Source: Gammaproteobacteria bacterium (GTDB lineage: Bacteria; Pseudomonadota; Gammaproteobacteria; Pseudomonadales; Azotimanducaceae). Taken from it: a stretch of 64,000 nt of DNA. Below the pieces are notes generated by a model. It was not told the origin of the DNA. It ran no database searches and was given only the letters and a program-made list of their open reading frames with translations. The position numbers and the translations under genes were made by a program. The stretch is taken from NCBI GenBank assembly GCA_021773565.1, contig JAJFJZ010000009.1, positions 186,001 to 250,000 of the forward strand, read 5' to 3'. Below, piece after piece: positions 52,535-61,970 of this stretch (position 1 is its first letter; every line of letters starts with the position of its first letter).

Positions 52535-53935
52535 CTAAATAGATATGGTTTCACCATATTTGGGTGTCTCCGCCTGCCAGCCCCGCTCACCAAACTTACC
52601 TTGCAAGGCGATCTTTGCGTCCGATTCACCATGAACCAGATAAAGTCGTGGCTTTGGTTTTGTAAAATTGCTCGACCAATCCAGAAGTTGTGTTTGACTG
52701 GCATGGGCTGAAAAACCGTCCAGCACATGAATGCTGGCTTTTACCGCAATATCCTCCCCGGCCAAACGTAACATTTCAGTACCGTCCATCAAAGCCCTGC
52801 CTGGAGTTCCCCTGGCCTGAAAACCGACGATGATGACATGTGCCTTGCCCCGCCATAAATTGTGCTTTAGGTGGTGGCGAATGCGGCCGCCGGTGCACAT
52901 ACCACTGCCCGCTATGACTATCGAACCGCTGCCGATCCGGTTTATCGCCATAGACTCTTCAGTAGTGCGCGAATAGCGTAGAGAGGGTAAAAACTGGTGA
53001 AGGCTACCCGACCTGGAACGCTTCAGGGTGGTTTTGTCTTCTTCGTTAAAAACCTGCTGAAAGCGGTGATAAACTTCTGTAGTCGCAATTGCCATAGGGC
53101 TATCCAGAAAGACGGCCTGCTGTTTAAGCTGTCCCTGCTGGTAAAGCTCTCCCAGACGAAAAATAATCTCCTGAGTACGGCCGACTGCAAATGCCGGAAT
53201 TAGAACATTGCCGCCATTTTCATGGGCCTCGTTAAGGATGTGCGCAAACTCTTCCAGAGTATCGTCCAGGGGATTGTGGTCTCTATCGCCGTAGGTTGAT
53301 TCCAGCAGCAGGACATCAGCTTCTTTTACGATGTCGGGCTCATCCAGTAATGCAGCATAGCTGTTCCCAAGGTCACCTGAGAAAACCAGCTTTTTGCTTT
53401 TGTTTTGCTCCTGCACCTCTAACTCCACAATGGATGAACCCAGGATGTGCCCGGCATCGCGAAAGCTAACTTTAACGCCCTCGGCAACCTGGCGTTGGGT
53501 GTTGTAAGGTATGCCTTCACACAATGAAAGTGCCGCTTCGACATCGGCCAACGTATAAAGGGGCTCTATAGGCTCCTTGCCCGAGCGAAGACGGCGTTTG
53601 TTTTCCCACTCTGCATCACGTTCCTGCAAAAAAGCGGCGTCTTTCAACATTATTTCAAGCAGTTCCAGTGTCGGCCGTGTCATGTAAATGGGCCCTGTAT
53701 ACCCGTCAGCTACAAGTCTGGGCAGACGGCCACTATGATCTAGATGTGCGTGCGAAAGCACCACAGCGTCAATCTTGTGCACATCAAATGGGAAGGCTAC
53801 CTTGTTGTTTTTTTCTTCTTCCCAACTACCCTGAATCAGGCCGCATTCCATCAATACCGAGCATACATCACTTTTCAGGAGATACGCCGACCCCGTAACC
53901 CCGTTTACTGCTCCATAAAATGTCAAATTTGCCAA
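52535..53935 (-). CDS. Beta-CASP metallo-beta-lactamase hydrolase (RNA-processing type)
   Basis: A 466-residue protein of the CPSF/Ysh1-like group. The MBL motif is VVLSHAHLDHSGRLPRLVAD (H62, H64, D66, H67), with further metal ligands in FRDAGHILGSSIVEL and SGDLGN. The beta-CASP insertion includes VLIPAFAVGRTQEIIFRLGE, and the RMMBL tail has HVLDGFSAHASQTQLLDW and LYLVHGESDAKIALQ. Such enzymes are endo- or exoribonucleases in many prokaryotes. It stands alone, with 98 bp before the rhodanese gene. Confidence 0.92.
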   Translation of the reverse strand: MANLTFYGAVNGVTGSAYLLKSDVCSVLMECGLIQGSWEEEKNNKVAFPFDVHKIDAVVLSHAHLDHSGRLPRLVADGYTGPIYMTRPTLELLEIMLKDAAFLQERDAEWENKRRLRSGKEPIEPLYTLADVEAALSLCEGIPYNTQRQVAEGVKVSFRDAGHILGSSIVELEVQEQNKSKKLVFSGDLGNSYAALLDEPDIVKEADVLLLESTYGDRDHNPLDDTLEEFAHILNEAHENGGNVLIPAFAVGRTQEIIFRLGELYQQGQLKQQAVFLDSPMAIATTEVYHRFQQVFNEEDKTTLKRSRSGSLHQFLPSLRYSRTTEESMAINRIGSGSIVIAGSGMCTGGRIRHHLKHNLWRGKAHVIIVGFQARGTPGRALMDGTEMLRLAGEDIAVKASIHVLDGFSAHASQTQLLDWSSNFTKPKPRLYLVHGESDAKIALQGKFGERGWQAETPKYGETISI

Positions 53936-54058
53936 CCTGCCTCCTATTGGCCCTTAAAATACGCAAGTGTCGCGATTTAGGGTTACTTTAGGGACAATAT
54001 CTGAAATTCGACTCTCGTGTCATACGTACTCATCCGGATACAGGCCGGAGGTATAGCT

Positions 54059-54109
54059 ATGTCAATATTGGCTTCACGCAGCGCTGATATGCGAATTGTC
54101 CGCGAGTAA
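54059..54109 (+). CDS. Possible 16-residue leader peptide before cytochrome b561
   Basis: ATG at 54059 after GGAGG (54047-54051, 7 bp spacing) opens 17 codons (MSILASRSADMRIVRE) to TAA at 54107-54109, 5 bp before the cytochrome b561 ATG. The SD is better than that of the b561 gene, so the mini-ORF may couple translation. It could also be the remnant of a lost gene or chance. Confidence 0.25.
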   Translation: MSILASRSADMRIVRE

Positions 54110-54114
54110 AGCTG

Positions 54115-54879
54115 ATGGCCAGAGAAACAGAATCGATGATTGCCGACAAGCTGGTTGCATACCCGGTATGGGATCGTACAACCCGGTGGTTTCACTGGAT
54201 AAATTTGTTGTGCGTACTCTGTCTGACCGTTCTGGGGCTGGCTATACTTAATGCTAAATCGCTAGGTGTAAGTGCAGATGGAAAAATCCTGTTAAAAACG
54301 CTGCATTCCTATGCAGGCTATGCTTTCGCCGTCAATCTTTTCTGGCGTGTAGTATGGTCTTTTCTTGGTAACAAATATGCCCGGTGGAGCGCCATTTTGC
54401 CGCTAGGTGCGGGTTATACCGGAGAGCTGCGTCAATATATTCGCGGGATAATAGGCGGCAATACTCCGAAGTATCGTGGGCACAATCCGCTTGGTCGACT
54501 CATGGTGTCACTGCTATTTGTGGTTTTACTAACCCAGGCTGCAACTGGTCTGGTGCTAGCGGGCACTGATCTTTACCAACCACCTTTTGGTGGTGCGATT
54601 GCTGATTGGGTGACGAAAGGAGACCCGGACAAACTTGCCAACCTGAAGCCGGGGTCTAAAGACTATGTAGACGCGGCAGCTTACGATGAAATGCGCAGTT
54701 TTCGAAAACCGATTATCTCCACGCACCTTTATGCCTTCTATTTATTGATGGTAGCGGTTCTGCTGCACATCACCGGGGTTGTTGTTACCGAAGTTCGGGA
54801 AAAAAATGCTTTAATCTCTGCCATGTTTTCGGGTGAAAAGGTTTTTACGGATACTTCGGAAAATGACACCACTACCTGA
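54115..54879 (+). CDS. Cytochrome b561 family di-haem membrane protein
   Basis: A 254-residue protein with four to five membrane helices. TTRWFHWINLLCVLCLTVLG and KTLHSYAGYAFAVNLFWRVV give the first histidine ligands; PIISTHLYAFYLLMVAVLLH and ITGVV give the later ones. It resembles the membrane cytochrome b of Ni/Fe hydrogenases and related periplasmic oxidoreductases, where it links a periplasmic partner to the quinone pool. No hydrogenase gene is present. The gene overlaps the convergent hemolysin III gene by 8 bp at its 3' end. ATG 54136 is an alternative start. Confidence 0.88.
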   Translation: MARETESMIADKLVAYPVWDRTTRWFHWINLLCVLCLTVLGLAILNAKSLGVSADGKILLKTLHSYAGYAFAVNLFWRVVWSFLGNKYARWSAILPLGAGYTGELRQYIRGIIGGNTPKYRGHNPLGRLMVSLLFVVLLTQAATGLVLAGTDLYQPPFGGAIADWVTKGDPDKLANLKPGSKDYVDAAAYDEMRSFRKPIISTHLYAFYLLMVAVLLHITGVVVTEVREKNALISAMFSGEKVFTDTSENDTTT

Positions 54880-55498
54880 CGTATGCAGCGATCGAAATAA
54901 AATGGCAGATGGAGCCGGTCAAAACGAACAGGTGCCATATGCCATGCGCATGGGGAAGCCTGTTCATGCCGTCCAATACATAAAAAGTGACCCCTACCGT
55001 GTAGGCAATTCCACCCGCCGTCAGCCACAGGACACCAGCCGAGGAAATGGCGGTCTGCAGATCAGAAAAATTGATTGTACAAATCCAGCCCATAACCAGA
55101 TAAAACATAACTTGTAACCATGTAATTCTTCTGGGTATAAATATATCCAGTAATAGGCCGATGAGGGCCAGCAGCCATATTGCCGCCAACATGATCAAGC
55201 CATCATTGTCGCGTAAGGAAACCAGCATGTAGGGTGTATACGTTCCGGCGATCAGCAGGTAGATGGCTATGTGATCAAGCTTCTGGAATATTTTTTTGAG
55301 TTTAGGTGGATGAAAGCTGTGGTACAAGGTAGACATGGTGTACAGCAGGACCAGAGTGAAACCAAAAATGGTAAAACTGATAATCAGTGGCCAGTCGTGA
55401 TATTGAATACTGATCGTAAGCAGCACGCCAAAGCCTATTAGCGCCAGAACGGCACCAACCAAATGGGTGATACTGTTTAGTTTTTCGCCGTGATACAT
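54872..55498 (-). CDS. Hemolysin III (TrhA/PAQR) family membrane protein
   Basis: A 208-residue seven-helix protein. The family landmarks are LNSITHLVGAVLALIGFGVL, STLYHSFHPPKLKKIFQKLD, HIAIYLLIAGTYTPYML and the C-terminal IWHLFVLTGSICHFISIA. The three histidine sites suggest a metal-dependent lipid hydrolase-like fold shared with PAQR receptors; the bacterial role is in membrane lipid homeostasis. It is convergent with and overlaps the cytochrome b561 gene by 8 bp. Confidence 0.93.
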   Translation of the reverse strand: MYHGEKLNSITHLVGAVLALIGFGVLLTISIQYHDWPLIISFTIFGFTLVLLYTMSTLYHSFHPPKLKKIFQKLDHIAIYLLIAGTYTPYMLVSLRDNDGLIMLAAIWLLALIGLLLDIFIPRRITWLQVMFYLVMGWICTINFSDLQTAISSAGVLWLTAGGIAYTVGVTFYVLDGMNRLPHAHGIWHLFVLTGSICHFISIAAYVR

Positions 55499-55628
55499 AC
55501 TATGTCACGCTCCGATAATGCGTGGTATTTATACCATACTGAAGTTGCTGGATGCAGAAAATAGGTTCATATTGAGCGCTGCAGACGCAGCGCAAAAGTT
55601 CAGGCGAGCACGATACAGGGATAAGATT

Positions 55629-56393
55629 ATGAAAAAGTATGGGCTTGGCTCGCGAGCATTTGTAGCTGGCGTTTTAGCGGCAGGATTGTTACTTGTACCA
55701 CTGTTGTCGCATGGCGAGTCCGTACCCAGGTTCTCCGAAATCAAGGATGTTATAGAGAAAAAGGTATCGTTCTTTAGCCACATGGCACCGATAATCGCCA
55801 GTGCAAACAAGGTAGTGCGTCAGGAACGAGAAATGCTTCATATAGTTTTGCCCGCATTTCAGCGAGGTGTTACCAGTCATTCACAGCGCGGCATAGTCTC
55901 TGTGTTGGCAGTAAAGTACGAGGTTCCGTTCTCCGATTATCCTTCGCTGTTTACCGTTGAGTCACTCCTGCGGCGGGTTGATGAGGTGCCAGTCTCACTG
56001 GCTCTGGCCCAGGCTGCAATTGAAACAGGATGGGGTTCCTCAAGGTTTGCTCAGCAACACAAAAACTATTTTGGGCTGTGGTGCTTTACCCCCGGTTGTG
56101 GAGTCGTTCCAAAACAGCGAAACCCGATATTATCTCACGAAGTCGCTAACTTCCCATCAATCGCTGACGGAACAGCCGCTTATCTTCACGTGCTTAATAC
56201 CAGAAACTTGTTAAAACCCTTTCGCTCCGCCCGAGCTGAACTTCGCCATAAACAACATCCTCTGGATGGAGAGATATTGGCCCCGGGTTTGATCAATTAT
56301 TCAGCCGGTGCGAATACCTATGTGAACAAGGTAAAAACTATTATCCGTCGCAACCAACTAAAACGGCATGACCAGCCCGCACCTACATCCTGA
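55629..56393 (+). CDS. Exported glucosaminidase-domain protein (Bax-like)
   Basis: A 254-residue protein with signal peptide (FVAGVLAAGLLLVPLLSHGE). The glucosaminidase domain has VPVSLALAQAAIETGWGSSR with the catalytic Glu, then FAQQHKNYFGLWCFTPGCGV, FPSIADGTAAYLHVLN and ILAPGLINYSAGANTYVNKV. It should cleave peptidoglycan in the periplasm, as in the E. coli Bax family. ATG 55629 follows AGGGA with 8 bp spacing; upstream in-frame starts would add a non-signal stretch. Confidence 0.9.
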   Translation: MKKYGLGSRAFVAGVLAAGLLLVPLLSHGESVPRFSEIKDVIEKKVSFFSHMAPIIASANKVVRQEREMLHIVLPAFQRGVTSHSQRGIVSVLAVKYEVPFSDYPSLFTVESLLRRVDEVPVSLALAQAAIETGWGSSRFAQQHKNYFGLWCFTPGCGVVPKQRNPILSHEVANFPSIADGTAAYLHVLNTRNLLKPFRSARAELRHKQHPLDGEILAPGLINYSAGANTYVNKVKTIIRRNQLKRHDQPAPTS

Positions 56394-56417
56394 ACACAAA
56401 TTATCACGTCTTAAGAT

Positions 56418-57812
56418 TTATTCCGTTGGCGGTTTTTTTCCATTTCGCAGTCGTGTTACTACGTCGAATATGACGCCGGAAATTGGGGAAAATCTGGTAA
56501 CACGAAATACCAGACCATGGTAGGACATATTTCTGACACTCCGGACTTCCGTAATTCGCGGGAGGAAGAATACAGCAACCAGCAAGCGCAGCACGGAGGA
56601 AACGGCAAAAACGCCGAAAAATACCGAAGACCATTGCGCCGAAAAATCGCCCAGGGCGATTGACGTGGGTAGCTGAACAGCCAGAAAGCCTCCAAGAGAA
56701 GTTCCGAGAAATACAGCAAGGCCTGCATTCATGTTGTGAATCGCCATCATGCCCCCTCTTTTTGCCTGGGGCGTAAGGTCGAACAGAAAGTTGGATGCGC
56801 CGAGAGAATAGCCGGACCAGACAAGTCCGCTAAGTGTTTGTACCAGCAACAGGTACCAGAAGTTGGATGACAAAATCCATAAGAATGGTACTAACGGTAT
56901 GACGAAACCGGTTACCTGGATGATGATTCTGTTACCAAAGAGGTCGCCTAATCGTCCCCAGCGGTTCATTACCAGAAACTGCATAAAGACCGAGGCGGCG
57001 GTATTGGCCGTAAGCAGCAGGTAGTTGTAGTGCAGGTCTCGCAGTAGATAGACAACAACAAATGGTCCGGATATCGCTACCGAAAATTGCATAATCGCAA
57101 AAAACACTGAGAAGCGCATAAATTTCGGATTTTGCTTGAGAAGCGCGATGGATGGAATGCCATCGATTTCATGCGGCTCTGCATCAATCTGGCGTGGCGG
57201 GTCGTGGATCTGATGGAGCTGCCATGCGGATACCGAGCGTGCCAGAATGCCTATGCAGAAAATGGACAGGAACCCAAAATAGGTCGCAGCCTGGGCATCG
57301 AACCATTGCAGTACGCCGCCTGCGCAGATTAAGGTTGAAAATGAAGCGATACTGCTAAGTCGGTTTCGGCGGGCAAAAAATCGACCGCGAACTGTCTCCG
57401 GAATAATGCTACCCATCAGGCTACCCCACAATGGGGCACCCAGATTTGGACCCAGAAAATAAAGCGTAACACTCATCATTAGTAAGGGAACGGCGTATCC
57501 CGGAAACAAGTAGGGCAACACAACTATGGCGATCAGGGCAAGAATCTGAACTATTGCTCCCGCTACGATGATCCTTTTCCTGGTGCCCGTGACCTGTCCG
57601 AGCCAGACTGCAAACATCTGCACAAATGAGGCGAGCAATTGTGGTAGTGAAACCAACAACCCTACCTGCGGGGTTGATGCTTTCAGAAAAATAGCGAATG
57701 CAGAAAAATAACTTTCGCTGGCGCCTCCCATAACGGCAAAGCTGACCCCATCCTTAATGGAATGAGAAAGTGATTTCTCTGTTAATGGGTCTTTGGAATA
57801 GGGGCGTTTCAC
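56418..57812 (-). CDS. MFS transporter
   Basis: A 464-residue, 12-helix major facilitator protein. The N-terminal DGVSFAVMGGASESYFSAFA and the repeated loop motifs (QVTGTRKRIIVAG; GRLGDLFGNRIIIQVTGF) support the fold. The substrate is unknown; the pattern resembles sugar or drug exporters of the YjmB/uncharacterised type. It is on the opposite strand from the glucosaminidase gene and 24 bp away. Confidence 0.85.
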   Translation of the reverse strand: MKRPYSKDPLTEKSLSHSIKDGVSFAVMGGASESYFSAFAIFLKASTPQVGLLVSLPQLLASFVQMFAVWLGQVTGTRKRIIVAGAIVQILALIAIVVLPYLFPGYAVPLLMMSVTLYFLGPNLGAPLWGSLMGSIIPETVRGRFFARRNRLSSIASFSTLICAGGVLQWFDAQAATYFGFLSIFCIGILARSVSAWQLHQIHDPPRQIDAEPHEIDGIPSIALLKQNPKFMRFSVFFAIMQFSVAISGPFVVVYLLRDLHYNYLLLTANTAASVFMQFLVMNRWGRLGDLFGNRIIIQVTGFVIPLVPFLWILSSNFWYLLLVQTLSGLVWSGYSLGASNFLFDLTPQAKRGGMMAIHNMNAGLAVFLGTSLGGFLAVQLPTSIALGDFSAQWSSVFFGVFAVSSVLRLLVAVFFLPRITEVRSVRNMSYHGLVFRVTRFSPISGVIFDVVTRLRNGKKPPTE

Positions 57813-58002
57813 AATTGTTTAATATTTGTTCGATAGTTTAGCCTGGGTTGAGTATACCGATTCAGCTCCGGGGCGCTAAGATAGTAGACTCGATGGCAGA
57901 ATACGCTATCGTGATCCTTAGTCATTCTGCAAGCGATTTAATAGCTGTTCGGGAATCAAAATAGTGCTTGTTTTTGGAAAAATTAAGAATAATATCCTTG
58001 CG

Positions 58003-58019
58003 CCGCACAGCTTGTGCGG
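58003..58019 (+). promoter_or_regulatory. Hairpin in the ptsP leader
   Basis: CCGCACA-GCT-TGTGCGG forms a perfect 7 bp stem with a 3-base loop, followed by an A/T-rich stretch and the SD (AAAGGAG, 58026-58032) of the mini-ORF. There is no T run, so it is not a standard terminator. It may affect the stability or translation of the leader. Confidence 0.4.
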
Positions 58020-58040
58020 AAAGTTAAAGGAGTTAATCAG

Positions 58041-58097
58041 ATGGCATTAAGCGCCAGAAAATCTGTATCAAACGCTCCAAGGCCAAAACCATGTTGA
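58041..58097 (+). CDS. Possible 18-residue leader peptide before ptsP
   Basis: ATG at 58041 has a strong SD (AAAGGAG, 8 bp upstream) and opens MALSARKSVSNAPRPKPC, ending at TGA 58095-58097, 46 bp before the ptsP start. No amino acid run typical of attenuation is seen. It could be an upstream ORF that regulates ptsP or chance. Confidence 0.25.
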   Translation: MALSARKSVSNAPRPKPC

Positions 58098-58143
58098 CGA
58101 CTTTGGGAGCCACGCCGATTCCCAACAAAACCAAGAGCGCGCG

Positions 58144-60384
58144 ATGAACAATACCATTGTCAAGCTGATGCGAATTCTTCAGGAGGTATCGCTGCTGGAT
58201 TCAGCCGCTGCCCAGATCAAGATTATTGTCGATTCGATTAGTGCAGCGGTTGGTTCCGACGTTTGCAGCCTCTATCGGGCAGACGCCAATGGTGACATGG
58301 TACTTCTCGCAAGTCATGGATTTAGCGTGGCTGAAAAGGTGTGTTTGCCATCTGGAAAAGGTCTCGTGGGGCTGATTGCAAGACAAAAACATGTACTCAA
58401 CATTGCAGACGCTCTTAACCATCCGGAGTTTTTCTTTGTTGCCGATTCTAACGAATCCAGGTTTCAGGGATTCTGCGGCGTCCCTTTAATACATAACGGA
58501 AAAGTAATCGGCGTCCTGGTGGTTCAGAGTGAAATGAATGAGCGCTTCGGTGACGAAACGGAAGCTTTTCTCGTTACGCTGGCATCACAGCTATCCATGA
58601 TTCTTAGCAGTCTTCCCTTGTTAATCGATTCAGACATGGCGGTTAACCTTCATCTCAACGGTGTTTCAGGCGCAGCAGGAATTGGTATTGGCAGTACCCG
58701 AATGTGTGGTTCTGAGGACCTGGGCAGTGTTGCCGATGCCTTAAGTCAGGATCCCGAAGGCTCTATTCGACAGTGGAAGGAACTACTCGATCTTGTGCGG
58801 TCAGAAATCGCCGCTGAAAAGGCGATGTTGAGCGATAGCTTGTCCGACGAAATCACCGGCATTTTTGATGCTTACGAGATGATCGTATCGGACAAGTCAC
58901 TGTCAGACAGGGTAGAGAAGGAATTGCATGCAGGTAACTGGCTTCCTGGTGCATTGAGAAAGAGTATTTTCTACTTTGCAGACTTGTTTGAGTCAGCGGA
59001 CGATCCCTATCTAAGTGCTCGCCATGAAGACATTCTCCATCTTGGACAAAAACTTTATCGTGCGTGGCAGAGCATGAGTAATTCGGGTGACCGTGAGCTG
59101 GAGGAAATAGATCGAAAGGTAATTCTTGTGGGCAAAAAAATCAGTGTGTCCGATATTGCCCGTGTTCCGCGTGAATTTCTGGCCGGAATTGTCTGTTTTG
59201 AAGGCTCCAGTCTTGCACATACCGCTGTGCTGGCAAATGCGCTGGGTATCCCTGCAGTTATGGGTGTGGATGAATACAGCGGCTTTATCACAAACGAAAT
59301 GCTCATCGTCAACGGTAATGATGGCATCGTTATTGTGCATCCAGGGAAGCTTGTAGCGAAACAATACAGCCGGATGGTTCGGGATGATCAGTCACTAAAA
59401 AAGAGCCTGGAATCGCTTAAAAACCTGCCTGCGAAAACCCGGGACGGCCAGCGAATCGTCCTGTTTGCCAACACAGGCTTGCAGGCGGACATTGAACCGG
59501 GGCTGCAGGCTGGCGCCGAGGGGATTGGACTGTACCGCACAGAGATTCCGTTTATGATTCGGGACAGCTTTCCGGGAGAAGAGGAACAGCTGGCGGTTTA
59601 TCAAAAGGTCTTCGATGCCTATGCAGGTAAACCGGTGTACATGCGCACTCTGGATATTGGTGGCGACAAGCAACTACCCTATTTTCCGATCCATGGTGAG
59701 TCGAATCCGGCGCTGGGCTGGAGGGGAATCAGGTTCAGCCTCGATAATGTACAACTGCTGATGACACAGGTACGGGCAATGATTCGGGCTGCTGGAGGTT
59801 CTGAAAGCCTGCACATCTTACTGCCGATGATTTCATGTACTGAGGAGCTCAATGCATTCATAGTGCTATTGGAGGATGCGTGTGATCAGTTATGCCATGA
59901 AGGTGTCGCTATTGTAAAACCCAAATTGGGGATTATGGTAGAAGTGCCAGCTGCGATTTCCCAGCTTGTGTTCTGGAAGGACAAACTGGATTTTGTGTCG
60001 GTGGGTTCAAATGACCTGAGCCAGTATCTGCTCGCACTTGATCGGGATAATGGGCGCGTTGCAAAGCGATATGACCATGTACATCCGGCGGTACTACACG
60101 AGATAAATCGTACTGTTTGTATAGCGCGGCAATGTGAACTTGCACTTGGTGTTTGTGGTGAAATGGCGTCAGATCCGGTGGCGATTGTTTTACTCACAGG
60201 TATGGGGGTAAAACAACTCAGCATGAGTGCGGCAAAATTACCCAGGGCTAAAGCGCTGATTCGCTCTATTGAATACAGCTGGGCAAGCAAACTGTTCCAC
60301 GAAGTGGAGCGCCTGGACAATGCGGCTGATATCAGGGCATTCGTGATGGCAGAACTTCAACGAGAAACAGGCTGGAATAGTTAG
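58144..60384 (+). CDS. ptsP: PTS phosphoenolpyruvate-protein phosphotransferase, nitrogen branch (EI-Ntr)
   Basis: A 746-residue protein, typical length for PtsP. An N-terminal GAF domain (about 1-150) includes VGLIARQKHVLNIADALNHP and FCGVPLIHNGKVIGVLVVQS. The EI part has the phosphohistidine loop GSSLAHTAVLANALGIPA with His359, and the PEP-binding barrel with YRTEIPFMIRDSFPGEEEQL, MRTLDIGGDKQLPYF, GWRGIRFSLDN and VSVGSNDLSQYLLALDRDNG. It feeds phosphate into NPr and EIIA-Ntr, which control nitrogen and potassium responses. nudH, often next to ptsP, is not adjacent here. Confidence 0.95.
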   Translation: MNNTIVKLMRILQEVSLLDSAAAQIKIIVDSISAAVGSDVCSLYRADANGDMVLLASHGFSVAEKVCLPSGKGLVGLIARQKHVLNIADALNHPEFFFVADSNESRFQGFCGVPLIHNGKVIGVLVVQSEMNERFGDETEAFLVTLASQLSMILSSLPLLIDSDMAVNLHLNGVSGAAGIGIGSTRMCGSEDLGSVADALSQDPEGSIRQWKELLDLVRSEIAAEKAMLSDSLSDEITGIFDAYEMIVSDKSLSDRVEKELHAGNWLPGALRKSIFYFADLFESADDPYLSARHEDILHLGQKLYRAWQSMSNSGDRELEEIDRKVILVGKKISVSDIARVPREFLAGIVCFEGSSLAHTAVLANALGIPAVMGVDEYSGFITNEMLIVNGNDGIVIVHPGKLVAKQYSRMVRDDQSLKKSLESLKNLPAKTRDGQRIVLFANTGLQADIEPGLQAGAEGIGLYRTEIPFMIRDSFPGEEEQLAVYQKVFDAYAGKPVYMRTLDIGGDKQLPYFPIHGESNPALGWRGIRFSLDNVQLLMTQVRAMIRAAGGSESLHILLPMISCTEELNAFIVLLEDACDQLCHEGVAIVKPKLGIMVEVPAAISQLVFWKDKLDFVSVGSNDLSQYLLALDRDNGRVAKRYDHVHPAVLHEINRTVCIARQCELALGVCGEMASDPVAIVLLTGMGVKQLSMSAAKLPRAKALIRSIEYSWASKLFHEVERLDNAADIRAFVMAELQRETGWNS

Positions 60385-60438
60385 AGGCGCGATGCGAGGA
60401 TGCTTGAGTCAGAACCGCATAAAAAAAGGAATAACTGC

Positions 60439-61176
60439 TTAATCTTTCTCTGTGATGCAATCTATATCACGCTCAGTTATCACTACTGCAACCGAGAAAT
60501 GTTGGGAAGCAAAACCAATATATTTGAAACTGATATTGTGCTCCTCAACAAATTCATCAAACGCTTTATATTCATGTTTTTGCCAGCCAGGGTAGTTAAA
60601 ATACTCATCGAACAAGATGACTGTGCCCGGTTTTATTTGCTCTGCCAGGCTGGATAAAACGGTTTTGGCAGAGCTGTATAAGTCACAGTCAATATGCAGA
60701 AATTTAATGTCTTCAGGGTGATCGTTGATGAATGCAGGCAGGCTTACATCAAACCATCCTTTTACCAGAACTACATTGTCGGGAAGCTTAGAGGGAGTTT
60801 CTCCCGAACTCGAAAAACGGCCTTTTCTCTGGAAGTGTGTCCAGTCTTCTGGCAATCCTTCAAAAGAATCGAATCCATAAACCTTTTGCGACACAGCACC
60901 AGCGATGCGTTTGATGGTTTTTCCCCCTGCCACTCCAAATTCAAGCATCAGACCTTCCAGATTTGCCTGAGATATTGCAAAATGCAAGAGAGATGTTTTG
61001 TCTTTATGGTTTTCTGCCAGCGGCATTTTGTCCACAAATAACTTTGCTGATTCGTAGGTTGCAATCAGGTATGCCATTTGCTCAATTTCCATTGGGCGAC
61101 CGCGTTTGTTAAAACCGTAATACTGCTCACGTACCGCATCTGCGATCCAGTTTTTGACTATTCTGCGTAAACCCAT
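60439..61176 (-). CDS. TylF-like class I methyltransferase
   Basis: A 245-residue SAM-dependent methyltransferase. GLMLEFGVAGGKTIKRIAGA is motif I, followed by VYGFDSFEGLPEDWTH, then FLHIDCDLYSSAKTVLSSLA and VILFDEYFNYPGWQKHEYKA. The DCDLYSSA and DEYFNYPGW segments are characteristic of the macrocin O-methyltransferase (TylF) group, which methylates sugar hydroxyls in secondary metabolites or polysaccharides. It precedes a GNAT-like gene on the same strand (71 bp), a possible cell-surface modification pair. Confidence 0.9.
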   Translation of the reverse strand: MGLRRIVKNWIADAVREQYYGFNKRGRPMEIEQMAYLIATYESAKLFVDKMPLAENHKDKTSLLHFAISQANLEGLMLEFGVAGGKTIKRIAGAVSQKVYGFDSFEGLPEDWTHFQRKGRFSSSGETPSKLPDNVVLVKGWFDVSLPAFINDHPEDIKFLHIDCDLYSSAKTVLSSLAEQIKPGTVILFDEYFNYPGWQKHEYKAFDEFVEEHNISFKYIGFASQHFSVAVVITERDIDCITEKD

Positions 61177-61247
61177 GAGGATTATCCTGTTTTTATAAGG
61201 GCCTGTTTTGTAACCGAAAAAGTGCTATTGCTATACGGTATTCCCAA

Positions 61248-61943
61248 CTAAACGTACTGTCGTTTGCGCGAATCTTCTTTTCTAACGAACTCGACGCCAT
61301 AACGTTTGGCATTTCTGGAGTTGAATGGAATTTCCTTTCCAAAAAAGCAGAACCAACCCATCAAACCAACCCGAAAATCGCGTTCACGGGGGGGTCGAAA
61401 GCCGTGTAAAAGTGATGAATAGTTGTGCGTTTCTACGTACCAGATAGAGCGCTCGTGATACGGACGGTCTTCATTCTCCAACATAGCCCGAGCGCGCAGT
61501 CGGGCCAGTTGTGATCGTCGATGATCAGGGTGAGTCCAGCCTTTATATTCATAGCGAAAGCCTTCAGGAATAAGAATATCCAGTTGGTCTGACACAATAG
61601 TACGGGTGCGGCTTATAAAATCGAAACCAGCAAGATTTCCTTCAATAAAGTTTGCGAAGCAAGTATCCCCATTAATTGTTGCTGTCTGTAGAAAGTCCGC
61701 ATCAAGTTCTGCAACCGAGTCTACCCAGGGCAATAGTTCCTCTGGTGCGATTTTTTTGGTTATGTGATTGTCGGAAATTTTTGAAAGGGCTGCATAGTAG
61801 GTGTCTCGAATGGAGTTTCCGACGTAGAGATAGTGGATTCGAATGCCAAAAACTATTTTGAGCAGATTCATTAGTTCCCAATACAGACAACGTCTTAATC
61901 CCCATTGGCCTGAACGTTTTTTGAATTCCTGAAGTTTTGACAT
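61248..61943 (-). CDS. GNAT-like acyltransferase, putative
   Basis: A 231-residue protein with no signal peptide. The segment YKGWTHPDHRRSQLARLRAR resembles the acyl-CoA-binding loop of GNAT acetyltransferases (R/Q-x-x-G/A), and YVETHNYSSLLHGFRPPRER the following beta-strand and helix with the Asn-x-x-S turn of the fold. This resembles proteins that acylate sugars or amino acids in surface polysaccharide loci. The match is by pattern only, and the substrate is open. It lies between the acyl-CoA dehydrogenase and the methyltransferase on the same strand. Confidence 0.6.
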   Translation of the reverse strand: MSKLQEFKKRSGQWGLRRCLYWELMNLLKIVFGIRIHYLYVGNSIRDTYYAALSKISDNHITKKIAPEELLPWVDSVAELDADFLQTATINGDTCFANFIEGNLAGFDFISRTRTIVSDQLDILIPEGFRYEYKGWTHPDHRRSQLARLRARAMLENEDRPYHERSIWYVETHNYSSLLHGFRPPRERDFRVGLMGWFCFFGKEIPFNSRNAKRYGVEFVRKEDSRKRQYV

Positions 61944-61970
61944 TTGATCCCGCAGTTTCCGTCCTGTTGC

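Larger units (their letters stand above)
57813..58143. other. 331 bp intergenic region before ptsP
   Basis: No convincing protein gene of normal length. It holds the divergent promoters for the MFS gene and ptsP, the GC-rich hairpin at 58003-58019 and a 18-codon ORF at 58041-58097. Nothing else was recognised in it. Confidence 0.6.

Noticed and set aside
57813-58143. A missing nudH/rppH gene before ptsP
   Set aside because: The region has no frame of the needed length on either strand; only a hairpin and a mini-ORF are present.
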